Source: Dunaliella salina (Eukaryota > Chlorophyta > Chlorophyceae > Chlamydomonadales > Dunaliellaceae). From it: a DNA stretch of 13,528 nt. Location of the stretch: assembly GCA_002284615.2 (NCBI GenBank), contig MU069450.1, positions 595,964 through 609,491 of the forward strand. The letters run 5' to 3'. Numbering within the stretch: position 1 is the stretch's first letter; every line of letters starts with the position of its first letter. Of the stretch, positions 1 through 7,979 are shown piece after piece. Under the pieces are notes generated by a model. The model worked only from the letters and a program-made list of their open reading frames with translations, was not told where the DNA came from and searched no databases. A program made the translations under genes and the position numbers.

Positions 1-452
1 CCCAACTTGTTTTATTGTCTTAGTGCGCAGCGCAGGCCAGCTGAGGTGTGTGCATGGGATACACCCTTTTGAACTTGAAAAAAAAAAAAAGGTATAATGC
101 ATGATGTGCACAGCTCACAGCTGCCGCAATATGTGTGCAGAACACCCCATCTCATGTCTTGGGTGCAGGACTGGGACAGGGTGTGGCAAGCCCTCAGTGC
201 TGCTGCTGGCTCCAAGGTCTCCTGCCTTTCTCCTTTCCTTGATTGGTGTAGGGAGAGTTCCTCTGCCTATGTATTTTTTCCTTTCCCTTTTTTTTTCTCC
301 GTCCTGCTGATCCAAGCACTGCATTCGAGGGGGGGGGGGCGGGTACGTGTGCCCATCAGTCACTATGTGCGACTGCTCAGCTGCAAGTACAACAACACTG
401 TGATGTCCAGATTTAAATAATTGAAAGCAGTGAGTGTCTGTACGGTAAGGTC
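1..452. other. Unassigned sequence with A13 and G11 tracts
   Basis: No protein family or RNA is recognisable on either strand. The reading frames here overlap each other on both strands and have low-complexity translations, such as a proline run opposite the G tract. An A13 run lies at 78-90 and a G11 run at 329-339. The A run could be the tail of an old retroposon, but I see no element body next to it. Confidence 0.5.
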
Positions 453-582
453 TGCATTCCCTGCTACAACTGCTGCTTTTCGAGGTCGCAGGAGCAGCAC
501 TAACTGTTCTCCTGCTTCCAGCTGATCTGATGTTGTGCATTCCCTGCTACGATTGCTGCTTTTCATAGCAGGTCATAGGAGC
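453..582. repeat. Pair of diverged direct repeats, ~83 bp apart
   Basis: A segment beginning TGCATTCCCTGCTAC at 453-495 recurs at 536-582 with substitutions and a few extra bases. Both copies share the order TGCATTCCCTGCTAC, TGCTGCTTTTC, a CATAG or CGAGG block, then AGGAGC. This is a local duplication with no visible coding role. Confidence 0.6.
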
Positions 583-1035
583 CCACACCTATCTCCATAA
601 GTGTGCAGTTTCCTGCCGCAGGTCGATGCAGACTTTGCAGCTGCCAATGCCACTGATTTCGTGTTGTACTTGCTTTCCCGATACAGCTGCTTCTGTGTCT
701 GTGGTTCTGCCTGTTTGGCTTTGAGCCTCTTCACAGCTACTCTTGTAAAGTGGCCAGGGTTGGGTCGTATGTAGTTTGCAAATTTTACGGAAAGCCAAGG
801 ATGGCCTTTAGTTCTTCGGTTGTTTGGAGTGCGTGGTAACATTGGTTGGAGATTATTGCTGGCCAGGCCCAGCGAGACCATCAGTTCCCATTTCCTGAAA
901 CCTTCACATACGATAGAACCAAAATATCCAATGCCTTCACTAAAACTGGCCCTCTGCTTCTCTAAAATCTATCCTACATCATCACCTTCGTCTGCAAATC
1001 AATCCTCCCCATTTGATGCTGGACCCCTCCACCTG
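583..1035. other. No recognisable feature; possible 3' flank of a hAT relic
   Basis: Nothing is recognisable here. The minus-strand frame at 573-881 (about 100 codons) has mixed composition but no motif I know. Since the adjacent hAT transposase relic reads leftward, this stretch would be its 3' flank. I could not find a terminal inverted repeat or 8-bp target duplication that would mark the element end. Confidence 0.4.
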
Positions 1036-1302
1036 CTAGACTTCCGCCTCATCCACCTCATCATCATCAATAACCACGGCTGAGCCTACCCCAGTGCGCT
1101 TGAGCAAGCGCAAGTTGCTGTACAGCCACATGAGGTCTGTGGGATTGCTGGGTGTCAGGCGGCTGTTGCTGACGCTGTGCATGCATGTGAAGCTACTCCA
1201 GTTTCGCTCACACCCTGATGCTGTCGTTGACAGGCTCAGGATCTCCACAGTGATGCACTGGTGCCAGAGCTGCTGTGCACTGGGCCATACTAGTGCCAGC
1301 AC
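1036..1302 (-). pseudogene. hAT-family transposase, C-terminal dimerisation region (remnant)
   Basis: The minus-strand reading frame encodes the C-terminal dimerisation region of a hAT-superfamily DNA transposase, the enzyme that cuts and pastes the element and acts as an oligomer in the nucleus. The diagnostic stretch reads SGCERNWSSF, followed by a RLTPSN block and LYSNLRLLKR. This matches the conserved order in the family: Cys-Glu-Arg-x-Trp-Ser, then Arg-Leu-x-Pro, then a hydrophobic Asn-Leu-Arg-Leu segment. The frame ends in an acidic tail (IDDDEVDEAEV) and a stop, as many hAT proteins do. The 1302 boundary is only a GTG codon; the frame stays open for some way to the right without an obvious hAT sequence. 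The catalytic RNase-H-like domain, the BED zinc finger and the terminal repeats were not found, so this is a fragment. Family assignment is from motif recognition, not from a search. Confidence 0.75.
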
Positions 1303-2020
1303 CTTGCAAGAAGTGCTGTCTGATCCAGCACCACCACGGAGCGCATGCTCACACAGCTTGCACCTGTTTTTTCACCAACCCATCCGCGCCTTCAGGCTAA
1401 ACCAATGTTATACAATCCCGCTCAGGACCCTTCTATTTTGGCATGGTTGAATGTTGATGGGCCTTGGGGGGGGGTGGGGGGGAGATGGTGGTGGGGTAGT
1501 TGCAGATGCAGGCAATCCACCAAAGCCTTAGGGAAGTTCACCCTCGGGAAAGGAGGGATCAGCAGCCAAACATGGATGGGAAACTATCTGACACTACCAG
1601 GCAGATTCTCAGCAAGAAGTTTTAATGGCGGCCTGGGCAAGGGGACACGACCAATACACGTGCTCTCTTTTCGGAGGGTAAGAGGACCAGGCTGCACTTG
1701 CTGTACGCCACCCAAAAAGACATGCCGAGTTTCTGGCCCAAGGTATGCCATAGCCGCCCGCCTCTGGGTTAGTTGGACCCCAACCCCGGAAGTCTCTCCC
1801 ACCCTAGACCCTCCCTCCCCAAAAAAGCCCTTTACATTTGCATACATGCATGAAAAATATGCTTTGAACGCGTTTATACGCGAACAATACCTTCCAAGCC
1901 CGCATATGACCCAACCCTGTAAATGACAAGAAACAAAGGAACGCCATAATTGAAATGGTCCCCCACAACTTTACAAACTTTTTCGCAGGCTCGCAGTCCG
2001 CACATCTACTTCAAGGACTG
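1303..2020. other. Unassigned sequence with G-rich tract
   Basis: A plus-strand frame stays open for 193 codons (1345-1926), but its translation is rich in Trp, Gly and Pro from a G tract (G9 at 1466-1474, T, G7 at 1476-1482) and matches no family I know. Open frames of this length occur by chance in moderately GC-rich DNA. The left end may contain decayed hAT sequence read leftward. I see no RNA gene or repeat unit. Confidence 0.4.
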
Positions 2021-2041
2021 TGATGAGTAAGTTACTCATCA
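2021..2041. repeat. Perfect inverted repeat, 10-bp arms, 1-nt centre
   Basis: The arms are TGATGAGTAA and TTACTCATCA around a single G. The match is perfect over 21 bp. No T-run follows and no gene end is adjacent, so a bacterial-type terminator reading is unsupported. Confidence 0.8.
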
Positions 2042-2071
2042 CCACTTGTGTACTCTGAACCTCCCGTTTCG

Positions 2072-2186
2072 CCATTCATTCCGTTATACCATTCATTTTG
2101 TTCCACCATTCAATCTGTTCCACCATTCCATTCATTCCTTCCGTTTCACCATTGCATTCATTCCGTTCCACCATTCATCCCATTCA
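2072..2186. repeat. Degenerate ~17-bp minisatellite (CCATTCATTCCGTTCCA)
   Basis: About six imperfect copies of a 17-bp unit follow one another. Copies differ by substitutions, and two carry short internal duplications. The strand bias is pyrimidine-rich on plus. The open frames across it translate to His/Phe/Ser/Pro-rich sequence and are by-products of the repeat. Confidence 0.75.
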
Positions 2187-2963
2187 CGCAGCTATCTCAG
2201 CAGCCATGAAGATCCCAAGACTGTGGACGGCTTTGCCAGCAGGCCAAAAATCTCGAGTCCTGGATCATCGACAAGGGGAGAGGGAGTAATTGGAGGGAGG
2301 AAATTGAGGAAGCCCAAGGGTGCAGGAGAGCATGTAGATGCACAGCTTTGGAGAGGGTCCAGTGGATCCGGAATAGGAGTGGAAGTTGGTTGAGGACTTA
2401 TTGCATTTATGCAAAAGGGTGTCGGCACTGCTTGACAGACCAGACACGTAGAGCTCGGTGCAGACTGCTGCTTGAAGCAGCGGTGCCTCCAGTCGAAAGC
2501 GACTGTCTATGGAGCAGGGGAAAATGCTGCATTACAGGTCCTTGAGAAAGAACTCCTTCAAAAGAAATGAAGACTCAGTTCTAGTCCCGGGCCGGCCGCA
2601 TGCGTCAAGGAAGGGCCACCTGCCCTGAAAGGCAAGGCCCCACCACACAGGCCAAGAGAGGAGCAATAAGCTGTTTCTTCCACTGAGGATTGCAGACCTG
2701 CTAGTCGTCAGGACCTCAACACCTTCCAGGAGTGTTCTGCGAGAATGTGGGATGGAGTTTCTACTAGAGCTTCTACCAATGAACATCATGCACAAGCTTT
2801 TTAACAGCAAATCCGCACAGGCAGTTTTGGGACTTGGTCAGCTCGTTGTGGATCTCATGTCCTGGCATCTGGCCTACGGAAGACAATTTTCTAGTTACAA
2901 CCCCATGACACCAACAGCAAGAAATTTAGTTATCATCTCTAATGTGCCCTCCCAACAAAAAAT
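2187..2963. other. No recognisable feature
   Basis: Short frames on both strands carry no motif I recognise. No LTR-like start, primer-binding site or upstream Ty3 reverse transcriptase is visible, although the Ty3 relic begins just to the right. The 5' half of that element, including gag, protease and the reverse transcriptase core, is therefore missing or beyond recognition. Confidence 0.4.
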
Positions 2964-2975
2964 GTGCATGTGACA

Positions 2976-3480
2976 CACAAGGTTTACAAGGATTACACCA
3001 CAGGCGAGCAAGAGCTTTTGGCTGTAGTGCATGCCTTAAAAACTTGGCGCTGCTGTTTAGAAGGCCCTATGCCCCAATTTAACTATGCCCCAATGCCCCA
3101 ATTTAACTTCGCTAATCTGGTGCTCCTTTTAGCTATGCATACCCGTAGCAAAGGACAAAAGCCTAAAGGACCAATGCACACATTACAACAGTGTTTGCCA
3201 GAACAAAAGGAAATTTGCTTCTCCTTTAGTTCTCAACACCCCAGGAAAATGAAAGCTCGACACCTCCTCAGCAAAGCACAGCTTCTCCGAAGGAAGGGGA
3301 GGAACGCGAGGCGGCATATGCCACAAATAATCCTTCTTCTGTAGAGACTCTGACCGGGTTACCTGAGGTTAGTTTGCACACCTGACAGGAGGTGGCTGAT
3401 GTCTTAGGATCTATCCAGCGGGCTTATAGGGTTTAGATCCTAAGTTTTCAAAGAGCTATTTAGCTGTTAGGCTGGCATGA
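2976..3480 (+). pseudogene. Ty3 pol: RNase H scrap plus RNase H-integrase linker
   Basis: RNase H, which removes the RNA strand during reverse transcription, is represented by the segment YTTGEQELLAVVHALKTWRC, typical of the Ty3/gypsy enzyme and containing its conserved glutamate. The frame then runs into CCLEGP and a small tandem repeat instead of the family's following TDH-type segment, so the domain is truncated after about 30 residues. A linker follows (AMHTRSKGQK in the first frame, then a Glu/Ser/Pro-rich stretch around 3250-3345 in another frame) and ends near a DPKFSKSYLA-like segment around 3450. Frame changes near 3240 and 3430 and stops such as TGA at 3383-3385 show that it is dead. 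The left boundary is approximate, since homology begins between 2976 and 2985. Confidence 0.75.
3069..3108 (+). repeat. Short tandem repeat inside Ty3 pol (ATGCCCCAATTTAACT)
   Basis: The 16-mer occurs at 3069-3084 and 3093-3108, separated by a partial copy ATGCCCCA at 3085-3092. It lies exactly where the RNase H homology stops, so it probably arose with the deletion or in later slippage. Confidence 0.8.
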
Positions 3481-3489
3481 AAGGGAAAG

Positions 3490-3920
3490 GAAAGCTGGAA
3501 GTCCCAAAAGAGGGTGCAAAAGGGACTCACTCGAGTGAGTTGAGCAAGTGGCAGTTAAGGGTATGTCCTCAGGGCGCTAAAGAGACAAATTCAAATTATT
3601 CTATAATGATTTTCGACTGAGAGGACAGCAGGAATTGAACCTGCCCATAGACCCCAGACCCCTACGCCAACTGTCAAAGACTGGAAAACACCAAACAGAG
3701 ACCTTGCAAGCATGAAAGCTTGCATGCCAAACACTCTGTGTAACATTCCTCCCCACCTGGCAAAAATCTACAAGGAAGCCAATCCAGGGGAAAAGAGGAA
3801 AGAAGGCACCAAACAAATTCGAAGGTGGCCCGCCCTGCCCGCACACACCTTCCGGTGTGCAGACTTGCGCATGAAAGCGCTCAGAGCCCATGGGCCTCAA
3901 AGCTGATACAAACAACAAGA
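3490..3920 (-). mobile_element. Insert in Ty3 pol carrying a tRNA-like pol III motif
   Basis: The Ty3 homology stops near 3475 and resumes at about 3927, so roughly 430 bp are foreign to pol. On the minus strand the insert holds a good B-box-like motif, GGTTCAATTCC (RC of 3631-3641), within a perfect T-arm (GCAGG/CCTGC). An A-box-like TTGGCGTAGGGG (RC of about 3658-3671) lies upstream of it. The A-to-B spacing is too short and no acceptor stem closes properly, so it is not a working tRNA. It is more likely a decayed tRNA-derived SINE or a tRNA relic. I found no target duplication, and the edges are estimates. Confidence 0.35.
3525..3540. repeat. Perfect 16-bp palindrome ACTCACTCGAGTGAGT
   Basis: The sequence equals its own reverse complement over 16 bp. 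It lies at the left side of the insert that interrupts Ty3 pol and just after a looser AGTCCC/GGGACT pair (from about 3500). It may be an insertion or repair scar. Confidence 0.85.
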
Positions 3921-3926
3921 TTGGTT

Positions 3927-4172
3927 GGTTGTATCACAAAGGATGAGCGTTTAATGATCCCTAATGTAGATGCTGTCAAATTTGAACACGCCATCATACA
4001 TGTTTACCACGCACCACAGTGCATGGGTCATGCTGGATCTCTATGAACTCAGCATATGGTTGAGAGAGGTCTTTGGTGGCCAACCATTGGGTCTGACGTT
4101 AGACGTTTTGTCCAAGCTTGCCCTTTGTGCCAGATTAATAAAACAGAAAACCAAAGACCTCTACTAGACTAG
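3927..4172 (+). pseudogene. Ty3 integrase zinc-binding (HHCC) domain, with in-frame stop
   Basis: This encodes the N-terminal HHCC domain of the Ty3/gypsy integrase, which helps multimerise the enzyme on the cDNA ends. Visible landmarks are KDERLMIPNVDAV, the histidine pair in YHAPQCMGHAG, the GLWWPTIGSDVRRF segment and the cysteine pair CPLC followed by QINKT. One TGA (4044-4046) breaks the frame between the histidine and cysteine pairs, while the downstream sequence stays in the same frame. A C-to-T change in an arginine CGA codon would explain it; that is inference. The frame ends at TAG 4170-4172, within a palindromic insertion. Confidence 0.85.
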
Positions 4173-4228
4173 TCCTAGTAGGACTTTTAACTCCTCTACC
4201 TCTACCCTAGGGTAGGGAGGCCTCTGAA
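4161..4228. repeat. Two palindromic filler insertions in the Ty3 pol linker
   Basis: AGTCCTA-G-TAGGACT occupies 4171-4185, and the perfect palindrome CTACCCTAGGGTAG occupies 4202-4215. Both lie between the integrase zinc finger and the core, where related elements as I recall them have a short linker of the type RPxGLLTPLPLPxRPWE. The extra bases (about 4161-4180 and 4207-4228) look like inverted copies of the adjoining pol sequence. They break the frame. Confidence 0.6.
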
Positions 4229-4462
4229 CCTTGGGAAAGTATAAGCATGGATTTTATAACACAACTTCCAAAAACAAAGGAAGGCCACAATGTTGTCTTT
4301 GTAGTTGTTGGTAGAAATTATGTCAACTCTCAACAGGATGATTGGGACACAAACTTAGCTATGGCTGAGCTTGCTATCAACAATTCTTATCATGAATCTT
4401 CCAAAACAACCCCATCTTGTTTAAACTACGGAGGGGACCCTCAAACACCTTTTGGACACTAA
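4229..4462 (+). pseudogene. Ty3 integrase catalytic core with internal deletion
   Basis: The segment PWESISMDFITQLPKTKEGH begins the integrase core, with the first catalytic aspartate in MDF. It reads on through FVVV, then jumps to NYVNSQQDDWD and AELAINNSYHESS, which belong near the end of the core. The family normally has roughly 100 residues between these blocks, including the second catalytic aspartate and the glutamate. That part is absent, yet the junction at about 4305-4315 stays in frame. Integration activity is impossible. The frame then reaches TAA at 4460-4462, after which homology continues in another frame. Confidence 0.85.
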
Positions 4463-4724
4463 GACTTCTTCAAAAGTTCCTACCGTAGAAACCTTCATCC
4501 AAAACATGCAACAAGGCTTGAGAGATGCAAAAGCAGCTCTTGAAGTAGCTCAACACAGGCAAAACGCTTATGCTGACAAAACGCGTAGACCTGTTGAAGT
4601 TGCTGTTGGTCATGAAGTTTTACTTCGCTCTAAAATTGTCAAACTTAGGTTACCGAGTACACCTAAGCTTATGCAACAATGGTTGAATCCTTTTACTGTA
4701 GTTGAGCACAAATCAACTCCGTAG
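4452..4724 (+). pseudogene. Ty3 integrase C-terminal region
   Basis: Residues such as VPTVETFIQNMQQGLRDAK, then QRQ/HRQNAYADKTRR and a VGHEVLLRSK segment, are typical of the region after the Ty3/gypsy integrase core, including the start of the GPY/F-like module (WLNPFTVVE). This module helps integrase bind DNA and multimerise. The frame differs from that of the core upstream and is lost again near 4716, where homology passes to the next frame. Confidence 0.8.
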
Positions 4725-5073
4725 CATACAGACTGGAGCTGCCTGCCAATCTCAAAATGCATGATATTTTTCATGTATCACTCATTTAAAAGTATCATAG
4801 AGATGGGCGTACCCAACCACCTCCTCTATCCTTTGTAGTGGATGGTGAAAAATGTTTCCATGTAGAACGCATTGTATCCAATTGCGTTCGAATGGTCATC
4901 ACTAGACAGAAGACCAAATATCGACCTAAAAAACAAAAGGCTGTCTATGTCTTATTGCATGGGAAGGCAATTCTTGGGACTATAACTCGTGGGAGCCTGA
5001 GTCAATCCTGTTAGAGGGTACACTAAAAGCTGAATCACTCTGCACTTACAAGGAAGAATTCTTGCCCCAATAA
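4717..5073 (+). pseudogene. Ty3 integrase GPY/F end and chromodomain
   Basis: The frame starts with NSVAYRLELPANLKMHDIFH, a strongly conserved stretch of Ty3/gypsy integrase ends. A TAA at 4788-4790 interrupts it before YHRDGRTQPPP. A chromodomain follows: FHVERIV corresponds to its first strand, and after a frameshift near 4950 LIAWEGNSW and NSWEPESILL give its aromatic core and C-terminal helix start. The chain ends at TAA 5071-5073. In chromoviruses this domain directs integration towards particular chromatin. Two lesions and the frameshift make it non-functional. Confidence 0.85.
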
Positions 5074-5584
5074 TTCTCCTTGTCTTTTTACTTTCATAAT
5101 GGCCATATGACCAGATAAGGCACTGCCTTATTTGAAGTAACAGAGCCTGAAACAGAGCCTGTTAGGAGTATGACTGATTGTAAGATTAAACTCCATATTT
5201 TCAAAAACGGGGGAAATTAACCTTTGCTGCTTTCAAGACAGACTGATTATCTGCTCATGACACAAAGTTCCCGTTACCGTTTAAAACCTGAAAAGTTTCC
5301 CTCTTGTCACAGCAAAAGTCTGCTGCAACAAGAAACTGCTGCACAGGGTTATTGGTCTGTCATGGTCAAGTGTGTGAGGTGTGACCTGTATTTTGGTGGG
5401 GCTTTTCCATGGACTCCCTCCCTTATTTACCCTTCCTGCGGAGCTTTTTTCCAAGTAATGGTGCATTTCTTTTCATCCCTGGCCATGTGCCAGGGGTGTT
5501 GCTCCTGATGTAATGCAAGCCTGGTCAGCTGGTCCGCCTCTTGTCTGCTCTCTTCAAGATCTCTGGGCTGTGCAGCCATTCCAA
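5074..5584. other. 3' internal region of the Ty3 element, no feature recognised
   Basis: No motif is recognisable. A purine-rich AAAAACGGGGGAAAT run lies at about 5203-5217 and could be an alternative polypurine tract, but no TG-starting LTR is apparent after it. ACAGAGCCTG occurs twice near 5140-5160. A hairpin with 7-bp arms (CCCTGGC/GCCAGGG, 5-nt loop) sits at about 5477-5495. Confidence 0.4.
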
Positions 5585-5811
5585 CACCCAAGCAACATCA
5601 GCAAACCAAGACACAAGCTCGAGCTGCAATGGATGCTGTACGCCACATCATCACCTCTACATACACATAGGATACTGCACTTAAGACACTGTTTTGGCTG
5701 CGTCAGCTTCTCAGCCTGACACTCACTTGGTACACACCCCGGGACGGGTTACCCGTCACTCATCGAGGGGGTGGGAGAGGGGGGCAATGTAACAATGGTT
5801 GTTCCATGTGA
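5585..5811 (+). pseudogene. Coding-like relic upstream of the polypurine tract
   Basis: One plus-strand frame reads PTPKQHQQTKTQARAAMDAV, an in-frame TAG about 20 codons on, then FWLRQLLSLTLTWYTPRDGL and a Gly/Arg-rich end over the purine tract. The composition looks like real protein and the frame is consistent across the stop, so this may be the end of an element-encoded ORF 3' of pol. I do not recognise a domain. It could equally be a chance open frame. Confidence 0.3.
5765..5794 (+). other. Candidate polypurine tract and 3' LTR start
   Basis: A run of nearly pure A/G (5765-5784) is followed by CAA and TGTAACA from 5788. A purine tract directly before a TG-starting sequence is the usual plus-strand priming site of Ty3/gypsy elements, with the LTR beginning at the TG. 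It lies about 700 bp after the chromodomain stop. No second LTR copy is in the window to confirm the boundary. Confidence 0.5.
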
Positions 5812-6547
5812 CTTAGAGGATTATCACTCTTAAGTTACTCCCTTTTTGGGGGGGGGGTAAGCAGCTCACGGATACGGGCGCGCTGGAGCCCCCTGTGCTA
5901 CTACTTATGGACCCACGGGAGACTAACAGCTTAGGTATGGCGCTCTACTGGCCCTTTGCCTGTACACCGCACTACCCACTGGGGTGCTTGAGTACATCAT
6001 CGGACTTCTGGCATTCAAGGATGTTCGCGGCTCAGTTTTCGCCTTGTCACTCTGCTGCAACTCACTGTGCCAATACATTGAATATCCAGATGGGTGGGGA
6101 TTAAAAGAGGAGCAGATTGGTACTCTTTCTGTTTCTGTAGGGGCACTGGGGTTGGGGGGGGGGACCAGACCTGGTCCAACATGTTAATTTTTTTATTCTC
6201 CTTTTCCCAAAGAACTGGACAGCTCCTTAATCATTATGCATTGTTAAAAGTTGTTGGAGCAGTGCGCAATGCTCAAATAATATTTTGAATAATGCTCAAA
6301 AAATTATTTGAATTATTCTTTTGATAGGGTGTGTAATGGGTGCGCATCGTGCAAAATAACTTGAAATTCTGACGGAATTGGCATTGTGCAAACATATCTA
6401 GGGAGAGGGAGGCACAAGGCAACAGAGCAGGACCTACAGTCGGACCGCGCAACCTGCAGCATTATGCAGACCGAGCAAGAAGCCACGAAGTAGCAAGACA
6501 GTGTGAAGCAGCGCACCAGCAGGTAGCATCGCATGAAGAACACCTTT
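5795..6547. other. Possible 3' LTR and flanking sequence
   Basis: If an LTR starts at 5788 it occupies the first part of this stretch, but its CA end cannot be set without the other LTR. G10 tracts lie at 5848-5857 and 6154-6163. An AT-rich patch at 6265-6322 repeats AATGCTCAAA twice. From about 6330 the sequence is the left flank into which LINE A1 inserted; it matches nothing I know. Confidence 0.35.
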
Positions 6548-6560
6548 TGAAGATCTTTCA
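6548..6560. repeat. Target-site duplication, left copy (LINE A1)
   Basis: TGAAGATCTTTCA here is identical to 7980-7992. The two copies bracket the truncated LINE exactly. The first T may belong to the tail on the right side, so the safe length is 12 bp. Confidence 0.85.
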
Positions 6561-7954
6561 TTGATGAAATTGCGGACAGGGTGCAAGGTGCTGTCACGGG
6601 TACAGCTGAGTTCCATGTGACGCACATGTTGTACGCTGATGACCTGACTCTGATGGCCAATGATCCTCATGCTTTGCAGACCATGCTGAACCGCTTACAC
6701 GCGTATGCTCAGCGGAAGCACTTAATCATCAACACCGCTAAGTCGGAGGTAGTTCACTTTAATTCCTCAGGGTCAGATCTACCTGTTTTTCATGTTGGGG
6801 GGGTGCCACTGGCACACAAGGAGTCTTTCAAGTACCTCGGCATGATGTTTCACAAGCGCATGAGCATGACGAAGTCCTCTGAGCATGCCACTGGTCCNTT
6901 CATGGCGTCTGCTTTTCGGGTCCGTCAATTTGTTCGTGAACACTCTCTGGCAAATAGGCCATATGTCTCTCTGTGGCTTGGGAAGACGTATGTGGTTCCG
7001 GCTGGACTGTATGCAGGGCAGGTGTGGGGAACTGAGTACATTAAAGAGGGCAAGGAGTTTGCGAGTGACCTGCAAGTGCGGCACATGAGTTATCTAAAAA
7101 GCACGCTGGGTGTCAAACGTACCACTCCAAGCTGGGCTGTTTTGCGGGAGTGTGGTCATGAGCCGCTCCAGTTTTATTGGTTCAGATCTGTTGTTAAGAT
7201 GTATAATAGCATGCTCAGGTCCAATAGCGAGACGCTGAGAAGCGTGCTGAAAGCGGATCTGAACATTCATTCTCGTGAGCCTTCTTGCTGGACTGCTCAA
7301 GTTTTAGATGCCTTTCAAGGATTGCGGCGCTGTGATTCCTTTGTTGAAGCTGTGCGGCAGGGTACACCTATTTCTATTCAAGAGTTCACTGCTGACCTAA
7401 GGCACAGGTTGCGGGCAGTGTGGAGAGATGTTGAGGGAGTAAACCCTCAGGAGACTTACAGTAAATTGGCAACCTATCAAACTTTGTTTGCAGTGCCTTT
7501 TGACCACAATGTGCGTGCCCCAGCCCGCTTACCGAGACACATGCATTTGGATCTGTCTCAACATGTCGTAAGGAATGTTAGCCGTTTCAGACTTAGGGCA
7601 CACAGGTTGAAGGTGGAGACAGCGGCTTGGGATTCTCGAACCTCTCTCGTGTGTGATTGCTGCTCTAGTGCTGAGATTCAGGATGAAGTCCATGCCCTTT
7701 TGACGTGCAGAAACGCAGCTGTTTGTGATTTGAGGAGAAAGTATGCTTACCTGTTCAACTGCTTCTCAGGTATTTTTACAATGGAACAACCTTATTTACA
7801 GCAAGTTAGTGTCCAGGGTGTGCAGGATTTCCTCTTGCAACACAACAACAAGCTTTATTTGTTTATTTCTGAGCTTATGGATATTATGTTGGCTGGCGAG
7901 GACCAGTCACAGGCTGATCAGTCGAACAATCTGGCTGAAGGTCCCCAAATGTAA
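6561..7954 (+). pseudogene. LINE A1 ORF2 C-terminal part: end of reverse transcriptase and CCHC region
   Basis: The protein is the last ~460 residues of a LINE reverse transcriptase polyprotein, which copies element RNA at a nicked chromosomal site. It opens with DEIADRVQ, then the catalytic YADD box (codons 6632-6643) and KSEVVHF, and FKYLGMMFHK follows the palm. A long thumb/connector leads to a zinc-knuckle-like C-x2-C-x9-H-x4-C at about residues 358-376, counted from the GTG at 6581. It ends with DQSQADQSNNLAEGPQM and a TAA inside the tail. Fingers, most of the palm and any endonuclease are missing. The frame is otherwise intact, suggesting a fairly young insertion. The ambiguous base at 6898 is the third base of CCN, so the residue is Pro either way. 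Confidence 0.88.
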
Positions 7955-7979
7955 ATCTAAAAAAATCTAAATCTAAATC
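6561..7979 (+). mobile_element. LINE A1: 5'-truncated non-LTR retrotransposon with target-site duplication
   Basis: A non-LTR retrotransposon copy begins abruptly within the reverse transcriptase and ends in a simple repeat tail. It is flanked by a 13-bp direct repeat, the hallmark of target-primed reverse transcription. The 5' truncation is typical of incomplete reverse transcription. The 5' break may have used microhomology, because TTCATT at the junction is shared by target and the element's Phe-Ile codons. Removing the element restores an uninterrupted target around AGATCTTTCAGGGGG. A second, shorter relative lies at 11734-11868. Confidence 0.9.

Larger units (their letters stand above)
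2976..5790 (+). mobile_element. Degraded Ty3/gypsy chromovirus (pol remnant)
   Basis: The plus strand carries pieces of a Ty3/gypsy pol polyprotein in canonical order: RNase H, linker, HHCC integrase zinc finger, integrase core start, integrase C-terminal region and chromodomain. A chromodomain at the end marks it as a chromovirus, the branch whose integrase is guided to chromatin marks. The frame is broken by in-frame stops (for example TGA 4044-4046 and TAA 4788-4790), several frameshifts, an internal deletion in the integrase core and inserted sequence. A purine-rich run and a TGTAACA motif near 5788 are a plausible end of the internal region. No 5' LTR or gag was found. The copy cannot be autonomous. 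Confidence 0.85.

Noticed and set aside
1345..1926. A 193-codon open frame on the plus strand
   Set aside because: The translation is dominated by Trp/Gly from a G tract and by Pro-rich sequence, has no recognisable motif, and is contradicted by open frames on the other strand.
2021..2041. Hairpins as bacterial-type terminators or CRISPR repeats
   Set aside because: The context is eukaryotic, there is no U-run or regular spacing, and there is no repeat-spacer array.
3601..3918. A 105-codon minus-strand frame in the Ty3 insert as a gene
   Set aside because: It overlaps the tRNA-like motif and has no domain. It is more likely an open frame within an inserted repeat.
5203..5217. AAAAACGGGGGAAAT as the main polypurine tract
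   Set aside because: It is followed by TTAACC with no nearby TG-type LTR start. The 5765-5788 candidate is longer and is followed by TGTAACA.
7637..7660. B-box-like GGTTCGAGA on the minus strand inside LINE A1
   Set aside because: It lies in conserved coding sequence, lacks an A box at suitable spacing and the expected CC, and is a chance match.
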